This document shows positions 46,473 to 58,434 of a DNA stretch of 64,000 nt, one piece after another (the first letter of the stretch is position 1; every line of letters starts with the position of its first letter). Below the pieces are notes generated by a model that saw nothing but the letters and a program-made list of their open reading frames with translations, was not told where the DNA came from and ran no database searches. This stretch comes from Lentinula raphanica (Eukaryota; Basidiomycota; Agaricomycetes; Agaricales; Omphalotaceae): the NCBI GenBank assembly GCA_027919835.1, contig JANVFP010000007.1, positions 1,426,001 through 1,490,000 on the forward strand, written 5' to 3'. A program made the translations under genes and the position numbers.

Positions 46473-48840
46473 CTAATTGTGCCAGGTATCCGAGACCGTT
46501 GACGATTGTCCTTCAGGAGAAGACGTCACTTCGTGGTTGGGATCGTTCTCCCAGGTGATGCTGTCACTGTTTTCATCTTGAATGATATACTTATAGCTGA
46601 AGGTAGTCGACGCAGGGACTTCAATTTGCACTGAGAATTCGTTAGACTAGACTCGAATTGATCTTGAACTCGGAGGATACGTACTAGACCAGTAGGGATA
46701 ATCCTTTGGATCCAATTTCACAGCATGAGCAGGATCCCAGTTGCCCAATTGGCCAATAGAACCAGCGATGTACACGTTCTCTGCACGTAAAAAGTGTCAG
46801 AGATTCCCCATCTCACGGTGTTAATTACCCTTACCTCCAAAAACAGTATTCTTTTCAATCTTGAAGACGATCTCCGACATCGGCCCAGGATTTGCCATGC
46901 AATGACCATCGGAATTCGTGCGTATCTGCAATCCTTGCGCTCCCCAAGGCAGGGGTACTACACCGTCATACGCCAGGAAGGCCGTGATCGCAGAAGCGTA
47001 ACTCCAAGTAAGATCGCGTGCACTTGTTGGCTCGCCATTGTCTTTCTTGTACTGTTCCGCCAATGATCCGTTGTCGGGGGTGTAGCGGCCATTGATTGTA
47101 ATGAAATCATCAGCGAAAGCTCGAATTCCGGAAGTGAGCTCCTCGTATGCTTCGGTATCAGATTTGTAGTCTCCCGTTTGGACATCAGCGGAGAATTGCT
47201 GGAAGAAAGGCAGGGAGATAAGCGTGATTTGGAGAGAGCCTTGTGCATCCCATACGGAAAGAGAGTCATAGAGTTGCTCGGCTACAGCAAAGGTCGTGAG
47301 ATACCAAGGCTGAAAGTGCAGATCAACAATCCATCGCACCCTTGAGGAAATCACAAGAAAACATACGTTGCCTTCCATGTACACATCCTCTGGGTATCTT
47401 CCGGTTGCGACCGCTTCTCTTTGAGCGAATCCTTTGTTAATCGCATAGATACCTCTGAATGAGTCTACATAAATCTTCAAATTTGAAAGCGCCTTATCGG
47501 AGCAGGGCTGAAAGGTAGTGGCATCGCAGCCAGCACTGGGGTCGAATGTGTGAATTGAAGCCAAGACAGAGTTCGCATCGATTCCAGAACGCCCGCCACC
47601 AGTGTTCGAAGTGATGTAAGAGGCGTCTGCATTCCAGTAAGACTTGAAAGGATGAATTAGTAGATTCGGAGACGATGGGAACAGAGAAATTGGTACCTGC
47701 AAGAAACATAGAGCATTGTCTGCCTGGGTACTATATTTCTGAGTGAGAGAGTCCTCTTGATCCAGGTCCTTCGCTAGGGTTGCACCCTGACGAAGGGCAC
47801 GATGCTGAGTAGCGGTAGTCCAGAAAGAGGACGAGGAAATTTCTTCCCAAAGGTCGAAGCTTTAAAATGTCATGCATGTCAGACTTCGCTTTAGTGAATT
47901 GAAGAGAGTTCGCACCCTGTCTTGTTCCAGTTGTCAGCTACGTAGTCAAGGTCGAGCTGAATGGTAGGCCAGAGGGTCTTTGCGTGCGATGCATTGGAGT
48001 GATCCAGTAACCAGTTGGCGTAGGTGATCAAGGTGATCGCACGGAGAGCGGGCCCATCACGTTGAGGCCTGGTAAGTGTCAAGTACTCATTACCAGTTAC
48101 ATGGAAGAATAACTAGTATTAACCTGCCCCATGAACCTTGAAAGGCGGTCATATCAATGTTAAATTTAGGTTCACCCAGGCCTCCTGTCGCGATGTTCCC
48201 AGAAGGGTTCTCTACTTCTTGAAGCTGAGACTGGGCATATGCATAATCATCGATCAAGGTCCTAAATTCTGATTCGGAGGAGTCCTTGGATGCAGACGAA
48301 GTGTAACTAGAAGTTTGTAAGTTTTTGATTAACGCGTCCATATATGCGCTTATCAGACAGACGTACTGATCAACAATGGTTTTAAATACCAGTGCCGCGT
48401 CGCGGGTCCAGCTGTAGAGGTAATCAGGGTTCGAAGTACTGGGGCTGGCGATGACGATTCCAGGCTGTCGAACGGATTTTGATTGAGGTTTTGCTCATAC
48501 TATGAGGTACCAAACAATTACCGCGGCTCCAGAAGCTTGACTACCTTTGGGACCGATATTGGCAAGTAGCTAGACGGACATCAGTAGCCAACAAAGTAAT
48601 GCATTGCTCTAAAAGCCTCACCCCAGCCTGAGCAATCGGAGCTTCGCGTTGTATGTAGTCATTTGCGGAGTTGAAGAGTATCGGTAGCTGAGAGTGAGAG
48701 GTAGCGAGATCACTGGACATGGTCGATTGCAATTTGAAGCGCTTGTATGCATTCGAGTGACGAACATCATTGGTCAATTGGCCGACAGCAGGGGAAACCC
48801 CGACGATGAAGAGTAGGGAGATGAGGTTCAGGAAGACCAT
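46473..48840 (-). CDS. Secreted glucoamylase, GH15 with C-terminal CBM20
   Basis: Releases glucose from the non-reducing ends of starch outside the cell. ATG 48840 gives a signal peptide (MVFLNLISLLFIVGVSPAVG); an upstream in-frame Met would bury it. The GH15 domain shows IGPKGSQASGA, GIVIASPSTSNPDYLYSWTR with DAALVFKTIVDQ, WGRPQRDGPALRAITLI (substrate Arg/Asp), and FDLWEEISSSSFWTTATQHR (catalytic acid in the DLWEE motif). It continues NTGGGRSGIDANSVLASIHT, YPEDVYMEGNPWYLTTFAVA and DLTWSYASAITAF. The starch-binding CBM20 ends the protein: NVYIAGSIGQLGNWDPAHAV, VEVPASTTFSYKYI-like strands (here VQIEVPASTTFSYKYIIQDE) and ENDPNHEVTSS. About 570 aa in at least ten exons. All expected parts are present. 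Confidence 0.95.
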
Positions 48841-49032
48841 TCTCTTTGAAACAAAAGCTCTAGAATAGCCACCGCAAAAGAGCGGTTGGTCGACATCATG
48901 ATGAACGTTTAGCATGTACATGGTGGTTCAGGACAAAACCAGAGAAACACAGAGAAACACCTTCAGTTCGTGAATGACATAAGCGCTCAGCAACTGACGT
49001 CGTCTCTCCGATTTCAATGCCTTACAGATTAC

Positions 49033-49092
49033 TTTGATGAGAGCAAAAGCAGACAAACTTTCATTAGTTTGTCTGCCTTTCCTCTCATCAAA
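49033..49092. repeat. Inverted repeat, 26-bp stem with 8-nt loop
   Basis: Arms 49033-49058 and 49067-49092 pair at 24 of 26 positions around the loop TTTCATTA. The stem carries GACAAAC / GTTTGTC next to the loop. On both strands it lies inside short open frames that are merely mirror images of each other, so it is not coding. Confidence 0.9.
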
Positions 49093-49277
49093 AATATCTG
49101 CCAGGTGAAGCACACTAGAACAGAGGTTTCCCAGGACACATCTAGCGGAAAATGCGGATCGTATGTATAATCTGCTCAATTTCGGAGCAAAGTCAGATTC
49201 GTTGGGCGATAGTGGGTGCAACCGCAGGATGATGAGTGGGATCCTGGTGGGAGGCCGGAGGTAGGTGGGAGGTAAGT

Positions 49278-49299
49278 GGGAGTTGGGTGGGAGGGAGGG
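49278..49299 (+). other. G-quadruplex motif
   Basis: Five runs of GGG with loops of AGTT, T, A and A, the end of a longer G-rich tract (49225-49300) built of GTGGGAG-like steps. This satisfies the usual G3-N1-7 rule. Confidence 0.75.
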
Positions 49300-49755
49300 A
49301 TGTAAGGTACAGATTTGTCCGGCGCCTACACAATAACTCTATTAAGCGCTCCGAGTTGCACGGCGCCTAATTTATGTAAATGAGCCCGTTCGTTCTCGCG
49401 TCACGATGCTATCGTTATTTCTGAACGGATGCTCTCCGAATCTTCTCATTGGACATACGGCAAGAAAGGATGATCCTCGTCATCGTCATGACTTCGTGAA
49501 TCAATGCGTGCTGATTGATGCTGAATCACTTCTCCAAGCTTTACAAAATCGTTCTTGGATCATCTGAAGAGCTTTTGCGCCAGAATGGACTTCTGGTGGT
49601 TAAACTCGTCTCGAGTCGACCCGTGCTGGCTTATACTGATGTCCCCACACACGCCGCTCACAAGCCAGTCGTTATAGTATATATAGTATGTATAATGCAG
49701 GTTTTTTAGCCATTGCCTACTCATCTCCAAAATTCAAAGCTTCAACAGCTCAGTT

Positions 49756-51388
49756 ATGGCTCAAGTGGATAATACTCTTCCTTCCGAGACGCAAGTGCTT
49801 ATCGTAGGAGCAGGTACGAATCTCCAGTGCTCTGATCTCTGTATCGATTGGTTGAGCTCATCCACAACTTGGAAAAGGTCCTACTGGTCTTACAGCTGCG
49901 ATATCACTTATCGGTAATGGTATCAAGCCTTCAGATCTCACCATTGTCGACTGTCTGGAAAAAGGTGGAAATGCCTCCAGGGCCCTCGCCATCCATGCTG
50001 CTACTCTCGAAGTATGTTGAACGAGATTCAAGTCAGAGATACTGTTAGCTGATAGAGTTATTCGTTTCATATAGGCTTTAGACGAATACGACTGTGCTTC
50101 CAAGCTAGTTGATATGGGCATCAAAGGCTCAAGCTGGAGATTATCCAACAGGTCCTCCACAATTTTTCAAGCCAGTTTCAAGTACAACGCGCCGTATACC
50201 AAGTACCCATTTATCTTGATTCTCGAGCAAACGGCCACCGAGCATGTGCTTGAGGAGCGTTTGAATGAATTGGGTGTTCAGGTAAAGAGACCTTGGCGTG
50301 TTGTCGGGATGAAAGACAGCGGGGAAGGTAAAGGCACGGATATCTCTTTCGAGTCGGGAGAGACGATGAGAGCCAAGTACGTGATAGGTGCCGATGGTGC
50401 TAAATCTGCAGTAAGTAATTCACTCAGTGGTCCTGAAGCAATTATGTCAGTTCTTATTCTATACTTGCTAGGTGCGCCAACTCTCGGGGATCAACTTCGC
50501 AGATCCAGATGGAAAATCGGTTAACGATTCAATCGATGATCGTATCGCTCAAATGGCCGTAGCAGATGTGTGTCTCTCACTTCCCGAGAAACAAGCTGCT
50601 GAGCTTGCCTCTGGAGTCACTATCACCGTCTCAGGCGCGGGGATGTTCTTGCTCATTCCATTGGGAAGACCTGCTGTGAGCGAGCTGTTGTACAACTCGT
50701 CTCAGCCTGTGTATCGGGTTGGGTTCAATATTCCCCGTACCTCTGGAGAACCTCCTTCGAAGCCTTCGTTGGAGTATATCCAAAGCCATTTGGATCAGCA
50801 GGCACCATTCGAATTATGCTCCGATCCTAAAATCAATCCCAATCCTGTGAAGATAACTAGACTCCATTGGTCCACCCGGTTCCTCACACACTCAGCACTC
50901 GCTGATGTTTTCTTCAAACGCGTTCATGGGGGATTCGTGCTCCTCATCGGAGACGCTGCACATATACATTCGCCTGCAGGTGGACAGATGAGTATTTCAT
51001 GTTTTTGTATATAATGATTTCAGTGAAGCTCACTATCAGCTGGAATATCCAAGGTATGAACTTGGGTCTGCGAGACGCCACAGGTCTCGGTCCCGTATTG
51101 GCGGAGCACATTCGAGCTACGGAGAAGATTCAGGTGCTGCAGGTCACGCCCGTCAACGGAGAGACCGAGGTAGTCGTAGACACGACTGCTCTAGAAACCT
51201 ATGCTGCATCTCGACGAGACCGGGGATTGAACAATATCCATTTCACGAAAACGTTCATCCGTATCGTCAATTTCGTCTTGAAACCGCACTTCCTGAACTG
51301 GCCTCTATGGCTCTTGATTTTCATCTCCTATTTCAAGATGTTCGAAAGAAAACTGGTTTATAGGCTTGGTGGATTGAGTAATCGGTAG
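49756..51388 (+). CDS. FAD-dependent aromatic-hydroxylase-type monooxygenase
   Basis: Class A flavoprotein monooxygenase (phenol 2-monooxygenase / PheA-TfdB fold) that would hydroxylate a phenolic or polyketide-like substrate using NAD(P)H and O2. The first intron splits the dinucleotide-binding motif (VLIVGAG then PTGLTAAISL: GxGxxG). Other markers are GNASRALAIHAATLE and the second FAD motif YVIGADGAKSA, followed across an intron by VRQLSG. The DG/GD motif is GGFVLLIGDAAHIHSPAGGQ, then, after an intron, GMNLGLRDATGLGPVLAE. About 470 aa. The C-terminal thioredoxin-like domain of PheA enzymes is missing; instead there is a hydrophobic segment (NWPLWLLIFISYF) that may bind membrane. Next to an ABCC transporter (convergent), which fits a metabolite or detoxification unit. 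Confidence 0.87.
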
Positions 51389-51770
51389 TCATGCATCATG
51401 TATAACTCGAAGAATAGGCAAATAGTAAATACCTGTTCAATACGGAAGACGTCGACGAGTATCAGGCTCGCGATCTACGACAATTACTCACTTCCAATAT
51501 AATGTTCCCTGTTCATCTGAGCCCAAAGGGTTCCGTTACAGCTAAGCGCTAAGCATAAGCTTCCTGTCACTGCTGGTCACTGCTGGTCACTGCTGTTTCC
51601 TTCGACTTCGAGAGTACGACTCGATGATATGTCGATAACTAGAGCTGCAATGGGAAAAGATCAAGGGGAGTCACCCTTGTCAGCGTGGTGAATTCGAATC
51701 GCCACATTGAACTCCTGGGCCACTGGCATTATTGTCAAAACCATTTTCGATTAAATCATGATACTGTATT
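51389..51770. other. Convergent 3' flanks
   Basis: Holds a 10-bp tandem repeat (51566-51595) and no gene. Confidence 0.5.
51566..51595 (+). repeat. Tandem repeat, three 10-bp units
   Basis: GTCACTGCTG three times without change, between the monooxygenase and transporter 3' ends. Confidence 0.9.
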
Positions 51771-54700
51771 TTATTGTTCAGATGCCTGTGCTAGCTCTCT
51801 AAAAACGCTTCCTTCTCTCAACAGCAATTCAGCCGGATCACCAATCTCTTCAATCTGACCATGGTTCAGCACAACAACTTGATCATAGTCCTGAATTGTT
51901 TTGATACGATGAGCGATGGTGATGCAAGTGCAATTTTTGAAAGAAGATCGGATGACTTCCTGGATATTGTTGTCGGTTTCTCCATCTAGCGCGGCCGTTG
52001 CCTCATCCAGAAGAACAATCTTTTTCCCGGAAAGGAGACTTCGTGCTAGTGCGAGGAGTTGTATTTGACCTGGGGAGAAGATTGGGCTTATACTCTGGAT
52101 TCGATGATCCAGGCCGCCATCCAGCTCGGATATAGCTGGTTTGAGCTGCATTCAAGTTGGTGATTGAAATCAGTGGGTCGTTTTTCTTGGAGACCAATGC
52201 CGACGCACCTGCGCAGACTCAATAGCTGCCCATATTTCGTTGTCTGACCTAGCACCAGTGATATCCAGATTTTCACGAATGGTTGCGTCGAGAAGAAAAG
52301 GTTCTTGTCCTACAATTGACATACTCTTCCGTAACCGGCGCCGGGATATGTTGAAGATATTATGTCCATCGACTGTGTAGACAATGTCAGTACCATGATC
52401 GGGATGAAGATCAATACGAAGAATTCACTCAGAATTTCTCCTTCCACATGGAGAGCTCTCAAAAGCGCGAGCAACACAGTACTACAATAATTGAAATCAA
52501 AACGGACATTCAGCAACTACGCTGGCTTGAGACTCGCCTTTTTCCTGAACCTGTACGACCGCATATCCCCAACGAGCTACCAGCTGGAGCACTGAACGAA
52601 AGGTTCTTGAGAATGGGTGTCACTCTGTATTTGGCCGTCACGTCGATGAGTTCGATCTCTCCTCGAGATGGCCATTCTTTGTCTTCGGAGATTGATATTT
52701 TGTCACCTTGCTGAGAGTCGCCATCGTCTTCTGGTTTTAGGTTTACGAGCTCTAGGTTCCGCTCCAAGGAGACAGCCGCCATCTCCAATTTTGTCCAAGA
52801 GGTCAGCATAACATTCAGCATGTCCTGTAGTGATATCGCCTGACTCATAGCGGCAGCAAATAATCCAGCACTGGCACTGCGCCTGGTAGCAATCGCCAAG
52901 AGGACGACGGAGGTATTGACAATAGAAGTCATCAGCCCGATGCTGCTCACAAGCCAGGCCGCCACGTTTCTCGTTAGGTAGAACGGTCTCTGTGATTGCG
53001 CTAGAAGCATCTCACTGCTATCGAGGAAGTGACTGTTGGCACCGGAAGCACGGATGGTCAGGAGCGCATTGAACTCCATGGTTTCCTGATACAATGTATA
53101 CAGAGGAGACTTGCTAGCCAGATCCAACCTCCGAACGCGTTTAGATGTAGCCTGCGAAAGAGATGAGTCAAGAACATCCAAATGTACTTTGGTCACATTA
53201 TACATACCAGATAGAACCATTGGACAAAATAAAACACAACAACTACCCCAAAAACCACAGCAGCCATGTAAGGCAGAGCGATGATCATGACTATGATACC
53301 GCCAATGGCTCGAACCATCTGGTAGCAGAAGTCGTAGAGCGCCAAGGGTAGTCCGCCGTCAATGTAAGCTATATCTTGACTGAAGCGATTGATCGTCTGA
53401 CCCACTTGAGTTGAGTCGAAGAATGATATGGGGGCCAACATGACCGCAGAAAATTGCCATTCGTGAAGGTTGCGTGACGCGTTCTGGGAGAGGATCATGA
53501 TCATGTAATAGAAGACATAGCATAGAGCAAGAGTATAGGCAACTTCGACCGCAGCATATCCTGGAAGATATGCGGTGATGCTTTTCCTGCTAAAGGCATG
53601 GCTATCGTTATAAGTACTCCATACTTGCAAGTACACCGGGGTTATGGTTTGGATGCCGACGGTCAAGAGAAGAAGGAGAATGTAGGTGGCGATGCAATAC
53701 CAGCCTGCGGCCCTGCAGTAGTGCATGTAGGATCTTGTAGCTATAGATTGTGTGTTATCCGGGAGCGCCTCCATTTTCGTTGATGGTTTCTTGAGGACAT
53801 TATCTGCGCGGCTTGCAGAGGGCTTTTCTTGTGCACTGCGTTCAATCTCTTCAAGAGATGTCGCAACACCAAGGAGGTCATTGTACGTTCCCTGCGCCGA
53901 GATTTTCGCTCCTTCCAGTGATATGATCCAATCGGCAGACCTCAAATGTGCCACTGTCAGATAAGTTCAGTAAGGACTGATGGACAATCAACTCCCTACT
54001 ACGTACTCTTGTTTGTAGAAATGATCACGGTTCGGGGCTTCAACAAGCCATGTCCAGGAGAGAAGAGTGCATCGAAGACTGAGTTTGCAGTCGGCCCATC
54101 CAAAGCCGAGAAAACGTCGTCCAAAACGAATACTGGTTTCTGAGAGTAAACTGCACGAGCCAGTGCCTGTTCGCGAAAAAAAGAAGAAATCAGAACACGA
54201 TTACGAAACCAAAGCTGAAAGTTACTGACTACTCGGGCTTTTTGGCCACCACTCAAGCCGTTAGCAAGCGACGAGTCACCAGTTTTCATCTTCTGCAAAT
54301 CTACGTCCAAGGCACAAGCACGAATGACCTCGGAGTACCATCCTTCCTCGTACTTGGATGCAAAGAGGATATTGTCACGTATGGATTGACTAGGTTGCAG
54401 CCAAGGTGTTTGCGAACAGTATGCGATAGAGCCCTTCTTCCAGGGATATGTGATTGTCCCAGAGAAGAGCTGAGTCTCTTCAAGTAACGAATGAAGGAAA
54501 GTGCTTTTGCCCTAGTCGAAGAACTACGAGTCGGTGAAAGTCTTTGAATGCAAGACGAAGCACCACTCACCGAAGCGACACGTCCTACTACCATAGTAGT
54601 TTTTCCGACTTTGATCTCAGTGGTCAGTTCCTTGAGCAGTGTCTTGTTGTTCCACCCAATGCTCGCAGATTTAAATGATACAGCTTCTGCGAATTGAGGT

Positions 54701-56924
54701 TCAGGAATTTTGACCTTCTCAACGTAAGCAACTTCTGAAACCTCCAAGATCGTATTGTCGTTGGTTGATTTCGAACTTGTAGCAGTGTTTAATGATGAAA
54801 TTTCCGCAGACTTCGACGACCTGGCCTCGGGACTCATGAGATATCCCTCCAGTCGTTTGATGCAAGCGTAAGCCGCTAGAACCCGAGGATAGTTCTGCCC
54901 GATGGCATAGATGGGAGCGGTGATGATTGAGATCGCAGTATAGGCTGTGAAAAGCCGGGCGGTTGTTAAACCTTCGTTATGGGAGTAGAACGAGATGATA
55001 GCATATGTACTGAATCAAATGTTAGCTGAGCGGATACTATCACGAATCAAGATGGATGACCAACCCACCCGAGTGTTGCTAGAGATAACGTATTCATCGT
55101 CACGCTGGTCGTACAGACGATTAGATAGAACTTTTCCCAAAAATTCTTTCGAGCTTGTAATTCCGCTTTGCGGACTTCCGACACTTTCTCGATGAGTTCG
55201 GGCTCGTACGCTGATAGTTTGATACCCTTGATCTGCCTGAGTATCCCAGAAATTAACCGGATACGCCTATCGCCTGCAGCAGAAAGCTTTGTCTGCAAAG
55301 ATCGTATCTCCCTAGAGAAATAAGGTGTCACCACCATGATAACAATAGTCACAATGATCGTGGCCACAAATGCAACACCGAGCTGATTGTATATCAGATA
55401 GAGACCGATTGCAATGGTTATGAGTGACGACCACATTTCTAACGCCAAGTCAGATTAGGCTAGATAGTGTATAAACGAATTAGCAGACTAACGATGAAGG
55501 GGATCTATCACAGATGTGATACGGTCGATATCCGCACTGGAAACAACGACGCATGAACGAAACGAGCATAAGTTGTAGTTCGATGAAAGCGCACCTGATC
55601 AAATTCATTGGATTGCCTCCAGGAACACTGGACAAACAGGTTACATCCAAAGCCAGGGTCTTGCGGTAAACAGCTTCAGACATAGTGCCTCGTATATAAG
55701 CACTGGTACGAGCGATGCAATACCAATACAAAGTGGAGGCGCAAGTTAAGATCAAGAATACAAGTGCAAACATCCCGGCGAGGGACCATCCCCATTCTAC
55801 TGGCTCTGGCGAGCTGGAAGAGTATGAGTCAATGAATTGGATAGCTGCGTTGACCATGGCAGGTTGGACAACCTGCGCGAGAGCCATGAGAATTGCCGGT
55901 AGGACAGGGGATAAGAACGTAGGCAGAAATGCTCGTAACAGAGCTCTCAATAGGTTAGGTTGAGACCGTATTCTGCCAAAGACAGATGAGCCATGTAAAA
56001 AAAGAACAAATGCAGTTGAATGTTACTAACTGCTCTTGACGCCACGAGCTTTCGAACTGCAAAAATAGATCAGGAGACTTTTGATCGAAGTCTGGAAGGT
56101 CGTCTAAATCTAGCGTTCCTTTGCGACCTTTCCACATCAAAGGAAGAAGCCACAACATGAAAATACTGGAAAAGAAACCGGATTCCGAATGATTGGCCGA
56201 CTGCTGACTCGGTCCAGGAATGTTCAATAGCAATAAACATATACCGCGAATAGCGAACGAAGCTATGAAAGCCGCGAAAAAGAGCTCGGATATAGAGGTT
56301 TCTCTTACAGAATTGAAGGTTCGGAGTCGGCTGGAATCCAGGAGGAGGATGACGCAGAGATATAGAGAGGTGACAAATGATGCTGATCTCCGGGACCGTT
56401 CTTTCAAAACCAATACGATATTGAGAACCTGGGGTGATTTTCATTAATGAGGAAGCTGAAGTAAGATCAGATACTCACCGATATCACCACAGACAAAGAT
56501 AATGCAGCAGTGAGCCACGATTTCGCAATGCTCGGAAGACCAGTCGATTTATTGGTCACCCATGCAATCAATGTAATGACACTAAGCACGGCGTTGAGGG
56601 CAAAGGCAATCGTAATATCGAGACGACGAGAAGGGCCGGCGAGTCGTCTCCTCCACACAGAAATCCCAATGAACGAAGAGAAGATAACGATGGCTATCAC
56701 GTTGGGGAGAATCGACAGTATGCTGAGTTCGCGATGGTTAGTGAGCACAGCAAAAAATGATAAGGCAAACTTGTCCTAACGCGTTCTCAAACAGAACCGT
56801 GAAGTCAAAAGGGCGACATTGAGACTGTGGGCCCTATGAATCCATGAATCATCAATGGTTGGATAGGTTGATAGTTCAAGAGTAAACATACAAAATCTAA
56901 ATCTTGCGCACAAAAGTTTGACAT
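51771..56924 (-). CDS. Full-length ABCC-type (MRP-like) multidrug transporter
   Basis: ATP-driven exporter of conjugates or metabolites, in plasma or vacuolar membrane. ATG 56924 gives MSNFCAQDLDF, joined to GPQSQCRPFDFTVLFENA, the usual ABCC opening. TMD0 helices follow (LSILPNVIAIVIFSSFIGIS, then SYLCVILLLD-like). TMD1 spans about 56.0-54.9 kb. NBD1 has Walker A GRVAS-GKST split by an intron, Q-loop CSQTPWLQ, signature LSGGQKARV and Walker B PVFVLDDVFSALD. TMD2 is about 53.8-52.9 kb. NBD2 has GRTGSGK-ST, GQEPFLLDATIRENLD, signature FSPGQIQLLALAR, Walker B KIVLLDEATAALD and the H-loop in TIAHRIKT. About 1,450 aa in some 15 exons. It converges with the monooxygenase. Confidence 0.93.
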
Positions 56925-57595
56925 GAGAGAAAGGGCTCGAAGAAAGGGAAGGAATGGGAGCTCGCAAGCAAGCAGCCAGCAGCAAGACGTATATGTGAAG
57001 GATCTGTTTGTTTAAACCATTCCATTTTCCGAGTCCATATCATTGTGAAGTTCATCATTGAGTGTACGAGAGATGCTGGAACTTGGCCAACGGTCACACG
57101 AGTGAAATTATAACGTTAGGACAAATTACTCCATTTGGTAACACCGCCGGTTCACCATCCGAGACCGATCACCCAGGATCAAACTGGATTAACCTGCAAT
57201 ATCAATCTTGCCCAAGCCAAGCGATAAGTTCTACCCGAGTTCTACCGGAATTCGACCAAAGGTCCAAGGCTGTATCTGGCTGTATTTACCGACCTGAACC
57301 CGCCCTATGTACTCGGAATGGGGCAAGCCATTAATCTATCTGGCTCACATCTGGCTCATATCACTAGCATCGAACCAGCTCACAACATGCTGAATGGTCT
57401 CCTCAACCTTGCTCGCGTGCACTGAAATTTTTGGACTTGCTCGGTTTTTAGAGCTCTACAGGCAACTATAAAATAAAGCCAGGAAAGCTACCTAGCTTCC
57501 CCTCATTCTCCTGGTATTTCACCTACCTCTTCGAAGGGTTTGCCTCTACCACTCGAGTCTGCCATTCCTCTGCCTGCACGATTTTTCTATAGATC
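56925..57595. promoter_or_regulatory. Divergent upstream region of transporter and LOG gene
   Basis: 671 bp between divergent starts, with CTGGCT-rich short repeats near 57275-57355 (CTGGCTCA twice) and a TATA box for the LOG gene at 57467. No gene supported. Confidence 0.45.
57467..57477 (+). promoter_or_regulatory. TATA box of the LOG-type gene
   Basis: TATAAAATAAA, 129 bp before the ATG at 57596, followed by a CT-rich leader. Confidence 0.5.
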
Positions 57596-58434
57596 ATGGT
57601 TGTACCGGTAAGATTCCTGGCTCTGATCAGTTCTACGGTCTACTTTGTTGCTCACTCATCGTTGGAAGTCCACACAGAAGCCTGCCCGTAGTATCTGCGT
57701 ACTTTGTGGGGGAAACACAGGCACCGAAGGAAAGTACGCAAAGCTAGCAGATGATTTAGCTATGCTGTTCTACAAGAACAATTGGCGTCTTGGTAATTTC
57801 CATCTCTACCTTCTACCAGTACACAACCTCATGGAAAATCACAGTGTATGGCGGATCTCCAAGAGGGATCATGGGGCGAGTCTCTCGCACCCTTTCATCA
57901 CTAGGGGGTGAAGTCATCGGGATCAAACCCACGCCATTCCTCAAATACTCGAATGGGAAGCTCCCGGAATGGGGCTACAATGAGCTCGTCCCCGACATCC
58001 ATACTCAGAAGGCTCGTATGGCGGAGCTTTCTGATGGATATCTCTTCTTGCCTGGTGGATTCGGCACTCTTGAAGAGTTCTGTGCGTTTCGTATGTGGAG
58101 AAAACTAGGTAATCATTGTTGGACTCTACTACAATGGAATCTATGCTGATCGATATCTTGACAAGGGATCATACAAGCCCCGCTGATTATTTACAACTTT
58201 GAGAACTTCTATGACGATCTTCTCAAGTGGATCGGAACTGGAGCAGATGAAGGTTTCATCAGTGCGAACGCTGCTGCTGCTTTCAGCATAACTTCATCAT
58301 TAGAAGGCGTGAATGAGGCCTTTGCCTCATGCTCGTATGCTACAGACGAGCAGTTGGACCTTTCTGATATGGCTCCACCTTGCGACAAGAAATATCTAGG
58401 TCTTGTACTTCCTAAATCTCACTCTGCATCTTAA
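57596..58434 (+). CDS. LOG-family cytokinin-nucleotide phosphoribohydrolase
   Basis: LOG enzymes cleave nucleoside 5'-monophosphates to free base and ribose 5-phosphate, activating cytokinins in plants; in fungi the substrate may be another N6-modified or plain nucleotide. A 12-nt first exon (MVVP) splices to KPARSICVLCGGNTGTEGKY, then VYGGSPRGIMGRVSRTLSSL across an intron. The conserved PGGxGTxxE is intact (LPGGFGTLEEFCAFRMWRKL). After the last intron come GIIQAPLIIYNFENFYDDLL and KWIGTGADEGFIS. About 240 aa. The usual GGGxxGxMG loop reads GGSPRGIMG, and the helix holding the conserved Arg is RMWRKLG instead of the plant TWSQLG. Such genes are often labelled 'lysine decarboxylase' in error. 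Confidence 0.88.

Larger units (their letters stand above)
48841..49755. promoter_or_regulatory. Long divergent upstream region of glucoamylase and FAD monooxygenase
   Basis: 915 bp between divergent starts, the longest such gap in the window. It contains the hairpin 49033-49092, the G-rich tract 49225-49300, and a TATATAT element near 49678, about 75 bp before the monooxygenase ATG. Starch-degrading genes are commonly carbon-regulated, but I could not assign a specific operator. Confidence 0.5.

Noticed and set aside
48970..49221. Overlapping short open frames on both strands in the glucoamylase upstream region
   Set aside because: They share residues such as LSAF and LIK only because both cross the hairpin; no codon or motif support.
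57596..58434. Lysine decarboxylase
   Set aside because: The PGGxGTxxE motif and size are those of LOG phosphoribohydrolases; the decarboxylase name is an old annotation error.
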